A stretch of 45,244 nt of DNA from Planctomycetota bacterium (lineage in GTDB: Bacteria > Planctomycetota > Phycisphaerae > Sedimentisphaerales > Anaerobacaceae), in contig DUZJ01000023.1 in the NCBI GenBank assembly GCA_013349615.1, positions 1-45,244 of the forward strand. Direction: 5' to 3'. Under the pieces are notes generated by a model. The model was not told the DNA's origin and ran no database searches. It worked only from the letters and a program-made list of their open reading frames with translations. The translations under genes were made by a program, and so were the position numbers. Numbering within the stretch: the first letter of the stretch is position 1; each line of letters opens with the position of its first letter. Of this stretch, positions 8,307 to 15,882 are shown in pieces.

Positions 8307-8386
8307 AGTTTCTGAAATCCGTTCGGGCTTCTGATTCGACCGTCCGTGGTCGACCCTGCGATTTAACTCTTTCTCAGTTAAGGCTT

Positions 8387-8656
8387 TTATATACCGAATT
8401 TTATGATGTTTTTTGCGGCTGCCCGGAAGTTTTTCGGACTTTCAAGCCGACCTGACAGTAAAAGCTTTCGTGCCGCGCCTACGGCATCGGCATCCGCTTT
8501 CGATGCCTGCATTGCCTGGTCAATTAAAGAAGCATAATTAACCTGCACGGATACATCCGTATCACTATTTGGAACAGCGCCGCCGGAGCGGGGCTGCCTG
8601 GAAGATAATTCTTCCGAAATATCTCGAATTTGATTCGTAGGTATTTTCTCTATCAA
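8387..8656 (-). CDS. flgM: FlgM-like anti-sigma-28 factor
   Basis: An 89-residue protein. The N-terminus (MIEKIPTNQIRDISEEL) is polar and probably disordered. The last 45 residues follow the FlgM pattern: a helix (YASLIDQAMQASKADADAV) followed by AARKLLLSGRLESPKNFRAAAKNIIKFGI-type residues, matching the family's helix, -SG-, helix and hydrophobic end. FlgM binds FliA until the hook is finished and is then exported. The start is TTG, with no in-frame ATG nearby and a weak ribosome site. It closes a gene run that begins with fliA, which supports the call. Family assignment is by pattern only. Confidence 0.5.
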   Translation of the reverse strand: MIEKIPTNQIRDISEELSSRQPRSGGAVPNSDTDVSVQVNYASLIDQAMQASKADADAVGAARKLLLSGRLESPKNFRAAAKNIIKFGI

Positions 8657-8806
8657 TGCACTACCGTTCTCTGGGGACCTTTAATCCCACAATTTTTCTC
8701 GCACAATTTTGACAAAACTTTAGGATTTTTTGCCGGATTCTCATTTTTTTCTAAAGTTGACGTTTTTTTCGGACGATAATATTTTTTTGCGTACTTTCCT
8801 TTTGCA

Positions 8807-9625
8807 CTATAGTGTTTCGGCCACCTCATAAGTTACAAACTTGATAAACTCAATCGGACTCACAGCTACTAACTGTTCCCGTAAAGGTTCAAAACCAGAG
8901 CGTATCTGATATTGAAAATAGCTTTTTATCCGAAGCTCAGTCGTTTTATCGGCGGTATCCCAAATCTGCTCAAAAGCCCACAGCAACTGCCCATCCCTCA
9001 GGTCTATAAGCTTCAGGCGAAGACCAATGGCCATATGAGGATAGGGGCTGAACTGTGTAATAGTTCCGAGCAATATGGCATCGCACTTTAAGGTCTTGTG
9101 GATTGCGACCAACTGGTCAAGGGTATATGCCGACGACCCCGCAGCCGCAGTACTTTGCGATTGGGAAACCGAGTTCAAGCCGAGCTGCAAGCTGCGCCAC
9201 GCAGGGTCACTGCGGTGGACAACAGCTAATCCGAAAAGCTGTTTCTTCTGCAATGCCTGGAAAAGCGATTCGGTTACATCAGCGGAAATTTGAGGATAAC
9301 TCGAATTGTTTTCCAGCTCGACTAAAGCAGTCCTGCCAACGGTGGACAAATCCTTATTCGGATTTAGATAATAGTACTCCGCCATCGGAGCAGCGACCGT
9401 ATAGTACTGGCAGCCTGAACCTGATAAAAGAACCGGCAACAACAACAATATTGTCAATCTGCTATCGTAAATCGTGTGCCGTATCTCATCGAAGAGTAAA
9501 GAGACGAACAACGTGATGCGAATCCCGTTAGAAGTCCGTGGGGAACCTCTCGCAGAGGCGCGTATTGTTTTACTTCTAACGGGACGAACACCAAGAAACG
9601 ATAATACAGTTTTGAAGATATTCAT
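8807..9625 (-). CDS. Flagellar-locus lipoprotein, FlgO/LpoB/CsgG-like fold
   Basis: A 272-residue protein. An unusual N-terminal stretch (residues 1-57) precedes a hydrophobic export segment (LTILLLLPVLL) and a possible lipobox ending SGSGC at about residue 72. The mature part contains ALVELENNSSYPQISADV and DAILLGTITQF followed by LRLKLIDLRDGQLLWAFEQIW, the pattern of the CsgG/LpoB/FlgO group of outer-membrane lipoproteins. A role near the outer-membrane rings is inference. A ribosome site (CAGG) supports the ATG at 9625. Residues 14-34 are coded by a palindromic element, so the ancestral start may have been further in. Confidence 0.6.
   Translation of the reverse strand: MNIFKTVLSFLGVRPVRSKTIRASARGSPRTSNGIRITLFVSLLFDEIRHTIYDSRLTILLLLPVLLSGSGCQYYTVAAPMAEYYYLNPNKDLSTVGRTALVELENNSSYPQISADVTESLFQALQKKQLFGLAVVHRSDPAWRSLQLGLNSVSQSQSTAAAGSSAYTLDQLVAIHKTLKCDAILLGTITQFSPYPHMAIGLRLKLIDLRDGQLLWAFEQIWDTADKTTELRIKSYFQYQIRSGFEPLREQLVAVSPIEFIKFVTYEVAETL
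9523..9584. repeat. Nested palindromic element F, in frame
   Basis: Perfect 13-bp arms TCCCGTTAGAAGT (9523-9535) and ACTTCTAACGGGA (9572-9584) enclose a second hairpin CCTCT-CGC-AGAGG (9546-9558). It lies inside the lipoprotein gene, upstream of its signal segment, and keeps the frame open. A similar element lies at 3444-3486. Confidence 0.75.
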
Positions 9626-9647
9626 TTTCCTGCCCTAAAGTTTTGAT

Positions 9648-10253
9648 TTATTTCCGCATAGATTGGCTGGTTTCACTCATCGATACCGCCGTTGAGCTTT
9701 TGTTCCGGCCCTGGGCTGATTCGGCCTTGACCTCTCCGCCGAGGATTTTAAGTATCCTGAGCAACGTTTCCAGTTGGGCTGTATCAGCGTTACGCATCTC
9801 CTCACGAAAACCGAGGATGTCTGTCTTCCAATTATTCAATTCAAGACGCATTTCAATCATAAGGTCATTTGCCTCGCTTAATTCCTTTTGCGCCTGCTGC
9901 AATTGAGCCTCAAGAGCGCCGACCTGGTCTTTAAGCTGCTGGTTTTTAGCGGTAAGGCCCTGTTTTTCCTGCCGGAGGGCAGCCGCTTCTTCGGAGAGCT
10001 TAGCGTACTTTTCCGACAATTCTATCGCGGACTCCACTACGGTTGGGCCTTGTGTGGTGGATTCCTGGAACCTTTTCGCAACCCGGCACGACGACTTGCC
10101 GGACTCGGACTGCCTGGCCTTTTGTTGCGGCTGCTGAAGTGAGATGGGCTCAACAGAGAGCTTCCCCGGCTCTTTAGTAACCGTACAGCCGGAAAGACAG
10201 GCAATCAGCAGTGATGAAGTTAGTGAAATCATAATTTTTTGGTTAGTCTGCAT
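9648..10253 (-). CDS. Coiled-coil lipoprotein of the flagellar operon
   Basis: About 201 residues from the ATG at 10253, which has GGAG nine bases upstream; earlier in-frame starts (10268, 10361) lack one. The signal is lipoprotein-type (MISLTSSLLIACLSGC, lipobox LSGC). A long coiled coil follows (SEEAAALRQEKQGLTAKNQQ and onwards, about residues 95-150) and then a polar tail. I recognise no named family. The start overlaps the end of the upstream gene by 11 bases, so the two are probably co-translated. An envelope-linked scaffold role is a guess. Confidence 0.65.
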   Translation of the reverse strand: MQTNQKIMISLTSSLLIACLSGCTVTKEPGKLSVEPISLQQPQQKARQSESGKSSCRVAKRFQESTTQGPTVVESAIELSEKYAKLSEEAAALRQEKQGLTAKNQQLKDQVGALEAQLQQAQKELSEANDLMIEMRLELNNWKTDILGFREEMRNADTAQLETLLRILKILGGEVKAESAQGRNKSSTAVSMSETSQSMRK

Positions 10254-10575
10254 TTTGTTTTTCTCCATTAATTTTTGTTTCGTTAGGCGCCTGTTCAGCG
10301 CCGGCCAACTCACCGTTTTGGACTTTGGTCCCCTCGGGAGCCTGGGCACCGTTATATTCACATCTTAAATCCATTCTTTTACCACAAGAACAGGTTATTT
10401 CTATGACTGCAAACCCAGGTTGGCTTTCCATAATACGCGCCTTGGGCGTGACCAGGGCTGCTGTTGTTTTTTGGGTTCCACCTATTGAAGACTGCACTTG
10501 CGCCACATCGAGGCGGAATTGACCGCCGAGTTTAACATCCCCTCCCTTTATAATGTGTCCCGCTGTTTTTGGCAT
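10243..10575 (-). CDS. Small unknown protein with a CxC...C motif
   Basis: A 110-residue protein. The N-terminal half (GHIIKGGDVKLGGQFRLDVAQ) is beta-rich. The centre reads AVIEITCSCGKRMDLRCEY, with three Cys that could bind metal. The C-terminal 35 residues are polar and low-complexity. I know similar short proteins only from flagellar clusters of planctomycetes, without a function. It lies between two other unknown genes downstream of fliA and overlaps the next gene. Confidence 0.6.
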   Translation of the reverse strand: MPKTAGHIIKGGDVKLGGQFRLDVAQVQSSIGGTQKTTAALVTPKARIMESQPGFAVIEITCSCGKRMDLRCEYNGAQAPEGTKVQNGELAGAEQAPNETKINGEKQNAD

Positions 10576-10623
10576 TTACTATCCCAACCTTTCATTGCTT
10601 CTTGTAAAATGAGAGTTATTGAA

Positions 10624-10851
10624 TCACGCGCAATAATCGATGGTATTCCGGTCATTTTCTTTTTTCTCAAGCTCGCTTTGCAGGTCCTGCTCATCGTCTG
10701 AGCTGTTTTGCTCCTGTTCGGAATATTCCTTATCTGGCTTGTGCGGCTGCTGACGGCGTTTTCTGTTCTCACGTCGTCCGGCGCCAGTTACAGTTGGAAT
10801 ACTTAGCAAACTTTCGACCGGCTTTATTATATTTGAATCACTATCTGCCAT
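10624..10851 (-). CDS. Small acidic/basic polar protein coupled to fliA
   Basis: A 75-residue highly charged protein without a hydrophobic core (RRENRKRRQQPHKPDKEYSE followed by an acidic Q/D/E-rich tail), probably disordered. Its ATG lies 11 bases inside the end of fliA, which suggests translational coupling. No family is recognised. Confidence 0.5.
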   Translation of the reverse strand: MADSDSNIIKPVESLLSIPTVTGAGRRENRKRRQQPHKPDKEYSEQEQNSSDDEQDLQSELEKKENDRNTIDYCA

Positions 10852-11803
10852 CGTTCCACTGCCTCAATTCTACGGACAGGTTAAACAGAGCACTTGCGTG
10901 GAGTTGACTTACGCGAGGCTCGGTAATTTCAAAAACCTCGGCAATCTGCTTCATCGTCAGGTGCCGCTGATAATAAAGCAGAACAATTTGTCTCTGCCTG
11001 ACTGGTAACTGTTGTATCGCCTCGGCCAACTTATCTATAAGCTCGGCCTGTTCGACCTGCTGGACAGGGGTAGCGGTGTTTTCCGCCGTCAAGAGGTCGC
11101 CCAGTGCAGGCGTGTCCTCTCCAGAGCCATCGATGGAGACAAAATGCCGGGCACGAGCACTTTCGAATGTTTCATAAAGTTTATCAACTGTTATTCCGAG
11201 CTCTTCAGCCAACTGGTCGTCAGTGGGTGCGGCGCCTGTCTGCTCTGTGATTTTCTGTGCCAACTGCATCGCATTGCGAATCTGCTTGTTGAGATTTGCA
11301 GGTAGCAAAGATGAGCCTCTGAGCTCATCCAAAACAGCTCCCTTGACCTTAGTGTATGCGTATGTTTTGAACTCGGTATTGCGAGAGGGGTCGAAATCGC
11401 GGGCTGCTTTGACCAGGCCAACAGCTCCTGCGGATACTAAATCTTCAAAAGATAACGGAGGCTTCATATACACTACGACCTTGTGCACTATTTTCCGAAC
11501 CATAGGCAAAAATTCAGCTATCCGGTCGTTCCTGAGCGCCTGTGTTTTCTGGCCGGAGTATGCACGCAATGCGATGGTATTTAGATGCTTTCTGCTATCT
11601 TTAAGGGCTTCGACTCTGAGCTCAGCCGGAGCTGTCCCCAAGGCCGATTTATCAGCGGTTCGACTGGGCGGTGCGGCTGAGCTCACCATCGAAGACTCAC
11701 CGCCCCGCACCAATTGTCCTTCGGCGAAAGACAGAGACTTAGATGAAGCTGGGTGCATTGCTGCGGCTTCAATTGGTACGGGGTTTTCAGCCTTTGTCGG
11801 CAT
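10841..11803 (-). CDS. fliA: Flagellar sigma factor FliA (sigma-28)
   Basis: A 320-residue sigma-70 family protein. Residues about 95-175 carry region 2 (FLPMVRKIVHKVV, LSFEDLVSAGAVGLVKAARDFDP, EFKTYAYTKVKGAVLDELR), followed by region 3 (AAPTDDQLAEELGI) and region 4 (LPVRQRQIVLLYYQRHLTMKQIAEVFEITEPRVSQLHASAL) up to residue 315. The pattern is that of the FliA/WhiG group. It directs transcription of late flagellar and chemotaxis genes. An N-terminal extension of about 90 residues is not typical and contains pieces of two palindromic repeat families. GAGG nine bases upstream supports the ATG. It overlaps both neighbours. Confidence 0.93.
   Translation of the reverse strand: MPTKAENPVPIEAAAMHPASSKSLSFAEGQLVRGGESSMVSSAAPPSRTADKSALGTAPAELRVEALKDSRKHLNTIALRAYSGQKTQALRNDRIAEFLPMVRKIVHKVVVYMKPPLSFEDLVSAGAVGLVKAARDFDPSRNTEFKTYAYTKVKGAVLDELRGSSLLPANLNKQIRNAMQLAQKITEQTGAAPTDDQLAEELGITVDKLYETFESARARHFVSIDGSGEDTPALGDLLTAENTATPVQQVEQAELIDKLAEAIQQLPVRQRQIVLLYYQRHLTMKQIAEVFEITEPRVSQLHASALFNLSVELRQWNDGR
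11605..11718. repeat. Repeat pieces D and C in the FliA extension
   Basis: 11605-11637 is a D-type element (GGGCTTCGACT..GAGCTCAGCCG), related to 19094-19122 and 22411-22439. 11703-11718 is CCCCGCACCAATTGTC, the left arm of the C element found in flgE, and similarity continues for about ten more bases (TTCGGCGA versus TCCGGCGA). Together they code for about 20 residues of the atypical N-terminus of FliA. Confidence 0.6.
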
Positions 11804-12032
11804 TTTCTTTTTCCTCTTGGCGCTTCATCCGGCTTGTAACCATAGCGTTCATCAAAATAGCGTTTATTGCCTTTACAGCCCAGGCCCCTGCTATATACGC
11901 AACCGCCGCCCCGGCGAGAGCCCTCTTACAGCAGGTAAACGGCGCGTGAGCACTGCCCCAGCCTATCAAGCTCAGGCCGAAGAAACATATCACCGCAATG
12001 CTTACCGCAATTGACCGAACGTGTAACGGCAT
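11787..12032 (-). CDS. Small two-helix membrane protein between flhA and fliA
   Basis: An 81-residue protein with two hydrophobic segments (about residues 8-28 and 40-60) and a charged C-terminal tail (SRMKRQEEKENADKG). It overlaps the fliA start by 17 bases. No family is recognised. It occupies the place where flhF/flhG often stand, but does not resemble either. Confidence 0.55.
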   Translation of the reverse strand: MPLHVRSIAVSIAVICFFGLSLIGWGSAHAPFTCCKRALAGAAVAYIAGAWAVKAINAILMNAMVTSRMKRQEEKENADKG

Positions 12033-12108
12033 AATTTTGTGCCCCGTTTTTTGTGTCGCCGCTGCTTTTGTATCGCCGCGCGAACAAGCCGGACGACAAA
12101 TTACATTA

Positions 12109-14244
12109 TCACTTTAAGACTCCAGCAAGTTCGGCCTCCTGTGGCTGTGTCGATTCAGTCTGCTGGCCGGATATAGCTTCTATTGGTTCTACTTCGGTTC
12201 CGAGCACGATTTCATCATAGGCGACGACCGGCAACAGCGGGACGGTTCGCGATAACATTGCCGACAGAGGCGAACGCAGTCTCGAATCGCACAGCAAAAC
12301 TAACTTGTCCTTACCTTTGTCGCACGCCTGCTTCCAGACTTGAGCGATTTTTCGGCTTATATCCATTACCATTTCGGTCGGCAAAGAGAGGTTTATTGTC
12401 TCCCCTTCGGCGCGCAGAGTTGATGTCATCTGATGTTCGAGCGCGGGGTCGAGCGTTATGGCTGAGATTTTGCCGGCCTCGTCTTTTAACTGGTCGGTAA
12501 TGGTCCTGCTTAACGACTTTCGAACCATCTCTGTTAAAGCAATAGGGTTCTTGGTCTTTGAGGCGTGTTCTCCAAGCGATTCAAGTATAGTTGTTAAATC
12601 ACGAATTGGTAATCCATCCTTCAGGAGGTTTTTAAGCACACGCTGAAGCAGTCCAATAGATACTTCTCTGTCATCGCCAACGATTTGGCCCACCAATGAT
12701 GGTTGAGTCTTGCGGAGACGGTCAACAAGAAGCTGTACGTCTTCACGTGTCAACAGCTCGTCAGCGTGTTTTCGCAGTGTTTCGGACAGATGCGTAATAA
12801 ATACGGATTCAGGGTCGATGACGGTATATCCGTTTAATTCGGCCTCCGCCTTCGTTGCCGGCTTAATCCAGAGAGCGGGCAAGCCATACACGGGTTCGGC
12901 AGTTTGTAACCCATCGACTTTGCTCTGTACGGCACCGGAATCCATAGCAAGGAACATATCGGGCTCCAATCGCCCCGCGGCGACCGGCAGCTCCGATAGT
13001 CGAATCTCGTAGGCAGTCGGCTCGAGACTGATATTGTCGCGCAGGCGAACCAGAGGTATTATCAGTCCGAGCTCCTGGGCGAATTTTCTCCGCAATGCTC
13101 CGATACGCTCAAAGATAGCGCTGTCTTTCCGAGGGTCAACCATACTAATCAATCGGACGCCGACCTGTACAGAAACTCTATCGACTTCGAGCAGCTCTTC
13201 AACCGGCTGTTTTTCAGCCTTTGCTTTCGGGGGAGCCTCGCGAGGCTCTCGGCCCTTTTCCGATTTAGCCGCCATTCGTCCGAACAGGGCGGCGCCGGTA
13301 GCCAAGAGTAGAAAAGGAATTTTGGGCAGGCCGGGCACAAGCACCAGCGAACCAATGACGACAGCCGCTATAATCAGCGGCTGGCTGGCCTTAAGAAACT
13401 GTCTGGACAGGTCCTGTCCAACGCTGTAGCGCGACGAGATTTTAGTTACCAAAAAGCCTGAACTGACGGAGATTATTACCGATGGTATCTGGGTTACGAG
13501 TCCATCGCCGATGGAAAGAATAGAATAAGTCCTTATTGCATCGGTAAGGGGCATAGCGCGTGAATAACCCATAGCTATGCCGCCAATTATGTTGACCGCG
13601 GTGATTAGCAGCCCTGCCTTGGCATCTCCCCGAATGAATTTGCTGGCACCGTCCATCGCGCCATAAAACTCACTTTCCTTGACAATTTTTGCTCTTCGCT
13701 CGTTGGCCTGCTCGTCGGTGATAGTTCCAGCGTTAAGGTCGGCGTCAATTGCCATTTGCTTGCCGGGCATAGCATCAAGTGTGAAACGTGCAGAAACTTC
13801 GCTTATTCGCTCTGCACCTTTTGTGATTACTATAAACTGAATGACAACAAGGATTAAAAAGATTACCAGCCCGACGACGAAACTGCCTCCGGCAACGAAG
13901 CCGCCGAAGGTCTGTATAATCCTACCGGCGTCTGCCTGTAGAAGTATCAATCTGGTCGAGGCGACATTAAGAGAAAGTCGAAACAGCGTTACAAAAAGCA
14001 GCATTGAAGGGAAAGTAGATAGTTCGAGCGCTTCGCGGGCGCACAGTGTAACTATCAAGACAGCCACAGCCAGGGATATACTGCAAGCGAGAAACATATC
14101 CAACACCTGGGTTGGCAGAGGTATTATAAGTGTGGCAAGGACCGCCACCAGGCCAACAGCCAAAATAATATTGCTGTGGGACGCAAGCGGCGTATTGATG
14201 AGATTCGGCTCCCCCGCACCTACTTTGATTGTCTTTGTTTTCAT
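12109..14244 (-). CDS. flhA: Flagellar type III export gate protein FlhA
   Basis: A 711-residue protein. Residues about 20-320 are the membrane domain, with typical blocks LFVTLFRLSLNVASTRLIL and AERISEVSARFTLDAMPGKQ, and the FHIPEP-type loop region with DADLNAGTITDEQANERRAKI. The rest is the cytoplasmic domain that docks chaperone-substrate complexes. It works with FlhB, FliP, FliQ and FliR, which are at the right end of this window. The first ten residues (MKTKTIKVGA) are coded by a repeat cassette (14212-14313) and recur at the start of an unrelated gene at 39873. Confidence 0.97.
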   Translation of the reverse strand: MKTKTIKVGAGEPNLINTPLASHSNIILAVGLVAVLATLIIPLPTQVLDMFLACSISLAVAVLIVTLCAREALELSTFPSMLLFVTLFRLSLNVASTRLILLQADAGRIIQTFGGFVAGGSFVVGLVIFLILVVIQFIVITKGAERISEVSARFTLDAMPGKQMAIDADLNAGTITDEQANERRAKIVKESEFYGAMDGASKFIRGDAKAGLLITAVNIIGGIAMGYSRAMPLTDAIRTYSILSIGDGLVTQIPSVIISVSSGFLVTKISSRYSVGQDLSRQFLKASQPLIIAAVVIGSLVLVPGLPKIPFLLLATGAALFGRMAAKSEKGREPREAPPKAKAEKQPVEELLEVDRVSVQVGVRLISMVDPRKDSAIFERIGALRRKFAQELGLIIPLVRLRDNISLEPTAYEIRLSELPVAAGRLEPDMFLAMDSGAVQSKVDGLQTAEPVYGLPALWIKPATKAEAELNGYTVIDPESVFITHLSETLRKHADELLTREDVQLLVDRLRKTQPSLVGQIVGDDREVSIGLLQRVLKNLLKDGLPIRDLTTILESLGEHASKTKNPIALTEMVRKSLSRTITDQLKDEAGKISAITLDPALEHQMTSTLRAEGETINLSLPTEMVMDISRKIAQVWKQACDKGKDKLVLLCDSRLRSPLSAMLSRTVPLLPVVAYDEIVLGTEVEPIEAISGQQTESTQPQEAELAGVLK

Positions 14245-14313
14245 AAGTTCTTATCCAACACCTCACCTACTTTGATATTATCGCGGTTATAGTTTCTCAA
14301 AGTAGGTGCGGGG
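14212..14313 (-). repeat. Repeat A1: stop/start cassette at the flhA start
   Basis: Perfect 17-bp arms CCCCGCACCTACTTTGA (14212-14228) and the inverse (14297-14313), with a third partial copy of the arm at 14265-14275. In flhA orientation it codes RTYFEKL-stop for the ORF before it, then GAGGTG, then the ATG and MKTKTIKVGA of flhA. It is about 93% identical to 39805-39903. Confidence 0.8.
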
Positions 14314-14364
14314 CAAATTCGGTCTCACCAATCCCGATGAACTTTGTTGTCCAGCGTCTGCCAT
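14287..14364 (-). CDS. 25-codon ORF ending inside repeat A1
   Basis: ATG at 14364 is preceded by AAGGA six bases upstream. The product would be MADAGQQSSSGLVRPN followed by LPRTYFEKL, whose last seven residues come from the repeat. It may be a leader peptide coupling fliN to flhA, or the remnant of a gene cut short by the element. No similarity is recognised. Confidence 0.25.
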   Translation of the reverse strand: MADAGQQSSSGLVRPNLPRTYFEKL

Positions 14365-14422
14365 TATGGTTCCTTCTACCCCTCTGCTTTCCTGCAAAAG
14401 CAAGAATCGGGGCGATTCTGAT

Positions 14423-14827
14423 TTACGCCTCGAGAGCAGAATCATCGAGGCCAAGAATCTGCTTTATCTTAATGGCGAACCGGCCGTCCACCACCACTAT
14501 AGTTCCCGTGGCAAACTTAGTGTCCCTCAGGTACAAGTCTGCCGGTTCATCAATAGATTTATCGAGCTCCAACACCGAGCCAGGTCCAAGCTGCAAGAGT
14601 CTGCGAACAGGTATCTCTGTCTGTCCAATAGCAACAGTAATAGAAATGCCCACGTCCAGTAAGACGTCGATACTTCCGCCGGCGCCTGTGTCCCCGGTTG
14701 CAGGAACCTCGGCAAATTCGACAGGTTGTGCCTGCGTTTTCGAGTCTTCCTGTTTCGGTTCCGGCGTACTTTCCTGGTCCTGCTTTTGGTCGCTCTTTTC
14801 TTCTGTGGCTTCAGTTGTTTCTGCCAT
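14423..14827 (-). CDS. fliN: Flagellar switch protein FliN
   Basis: A 134-residue protein. Residues 1-50 form a charged, Gln/Glu-rich extension. Residues about 55-130 are the SpoA-type domain of FliN (DVLLDVGISITVAIGQTEIP, LGPGSVLELDKSIDEPADLY, ATGTIVVVDGRFAIKI). It forms the C-ring base with FliM and binds export components. AAGGAAAT precedes the ATG. A short perfect hairpin (14403-14419) follows the stop codon, without a T run. Confidence 0.94.
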   Translation of the reverse strand: MAETTEATEEKSDQKQDQESTPEPKQEDSKTQAQPVEFAEVPATGDTGAGGSIDVLLDVGISITVAIGQTEIPVRRLLQLGPGSVLELDKSIDEPADLYLRDTKFATGTIVVVDGRFAIKIKQILGLDDSALEA

Positions 14828-14843
14828 ATTTTGATTTCCTTTT

Positions 14844-14896
14844 GTAGGGGCAGGCCTTCGTGCCCGCCCAGGGCAGCCACGCGGGGCTGCCCGTAC
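14844..14896. repeat. Palindromic element E1 between fliM and fliN
   Basis: A 53-bp element bounded by GTAGGGGCAG and GGCTGCCCGTAC, with two internal hairpins (GGGCAGCC/GGCTGCCC and GGCAGGC/GCCCGCC). It is about 85-90% identical to 29831-29883. It fills most of the fliM-fliN gap. Confidence 0.75.
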
Positions 14897-14907
14897 TGTA
14901 ATTGGAT

Positions 14908-15882
14908 TTATATCTTTTGTGTATTACAAGACAGTTCCGTAATCAGGACAGCGTTCTTTCCGGCTGATTTCGCGGGCCAGCCTCGAAAGGCCCTTTGTCC
15001 GTTTACTATCAATTCGATTGGCTCATTAATTCTTTTATCAAGCAACAGTACATCATCAGGTCGAAGACTCACTATTTCTCCAAAAGAGAGCACAGCAGAA
15101 GCCACTTGAGCCACAACAGAAACCGGCATTTCCTGCATACGGTCAAGGATTGCTTTTGAAATCTCCCCGGGCGAGAATTTGGCAGCAGCTTCCACGGTTT
15201 TTCCCACCATAGGTTGGAGTTTGTTTGAGAGTATTAAGATGTAAGCTTCGGAGCTGCCCTCCTGGTCGCTTTTCTTGACTTGAAAAGTAAATTTGCAGAG
15301 TTCTTCTGTGCCTTCGAGCTCAAGAGGTAACAGTCTTCTGACAATATTCTCAGCCGGCTGAAAATTGTAACTTTTAAAAGGGCTCGAAAACGCATCAACG
15401 ATGGCAGAAGCGATGTCTAATAAAAGCGATTCTTCCAACAGCGATAAATCCACTCTCGAATCCCCTTCGGATTCAGTATCCCCAAGCAACTGTGTCGCCC
15501 AGATGGATGCAGTTTGTGTAGGTACACAAATAAGTCCACATGAAGCCTCCTGGTTGTTGCCGAAAGCCAGGTAATAATCATTCTGCTTGCTCTCCAGGGC
15601 CTGGTCAACAAGCTCGGCAGCAAAATGCTGGGTGATGGAGAGAACCGCTACATCGAACTCACCGTTGCAAAAGCCAGTGAATTTTGCAGCGATTGCCCTG
15701 GCTACTTTTTTTGTGATATCTTCGAGTTTATTGAGATGGCTTCTATCAAAGTAGTGAGGATGATGCCAACTGTATTCTGTAGCCTTTATCTGGGTGGTAT
15801 CCTCCATCGGCCCCGAACCGACAGCCATAAGGAGCTGTTGCATCATTTCTTTAGATATATTTTGAGCTGCTCTGGTACTCAT
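14908..15882 (-). CDS. fliM: Flagellar switch protein FliM
   Basis: A 324-residue protein. Residues 10-24 (SKEMMQQLLMAVGSG) correspond to the CheY-P-binding N-terminal segment, but the usual DEIDALL core is poorly kept. The middle domain (YFDRSHLNKLEDITKKVARAI and onwards) is the CheC-like rotor domain. Residues about 250-320 form the C-terminal SpoA domain (SFGEIVSLRPDDVLLLDKRINEPIEL), homologous to FliN. Its ATG overlaps the fliL stop by 4 bases (ATGA type). The degenerate N-terminus raises the question of how CheY-P reaches this switch. Confidence 0.9.
   Translation of the reverse strand: MSTRAAQNISKEMMQQLLMAVGSGPMEDTTQIKATEYSWHHPHYFDRSHLNKLEDITKKVARAIAAKFTGFCNGEFDVAVLSITQHFAAELVDQALESKQNDYYLAFGNNQEASCGLICVPTQTASIWATQLLGDTESEGDSRVDLSLLEESLLLDIASAIVDAFSSPFKSYNFQPAENIVRRLLPLELEGTEELCKFTFQVKKSDQEGSSEAYILILSNKLQPMVGKTVEAAAKFSPGEISKAILDRMQEMPVSVVAQVASAVLSFGEIVSLRPDDVLLLDKRINEPIELIVNGQRAFRGWPAKSAGKNAVLITELSCNTQKI

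Noticed and set aside
11223..12014. 263-codon plus-strand ORF
   Set aside because: It is antisense to fliA and the small membrane protein gene, whose frames show clear domains.
13841..14275. 144-codon plus-strand ORF antisense to flhA
   Set aside because: Shadow of the flhA reading frame; its end resembles another shadow at 39842-40111 only because both cross the A cassette.
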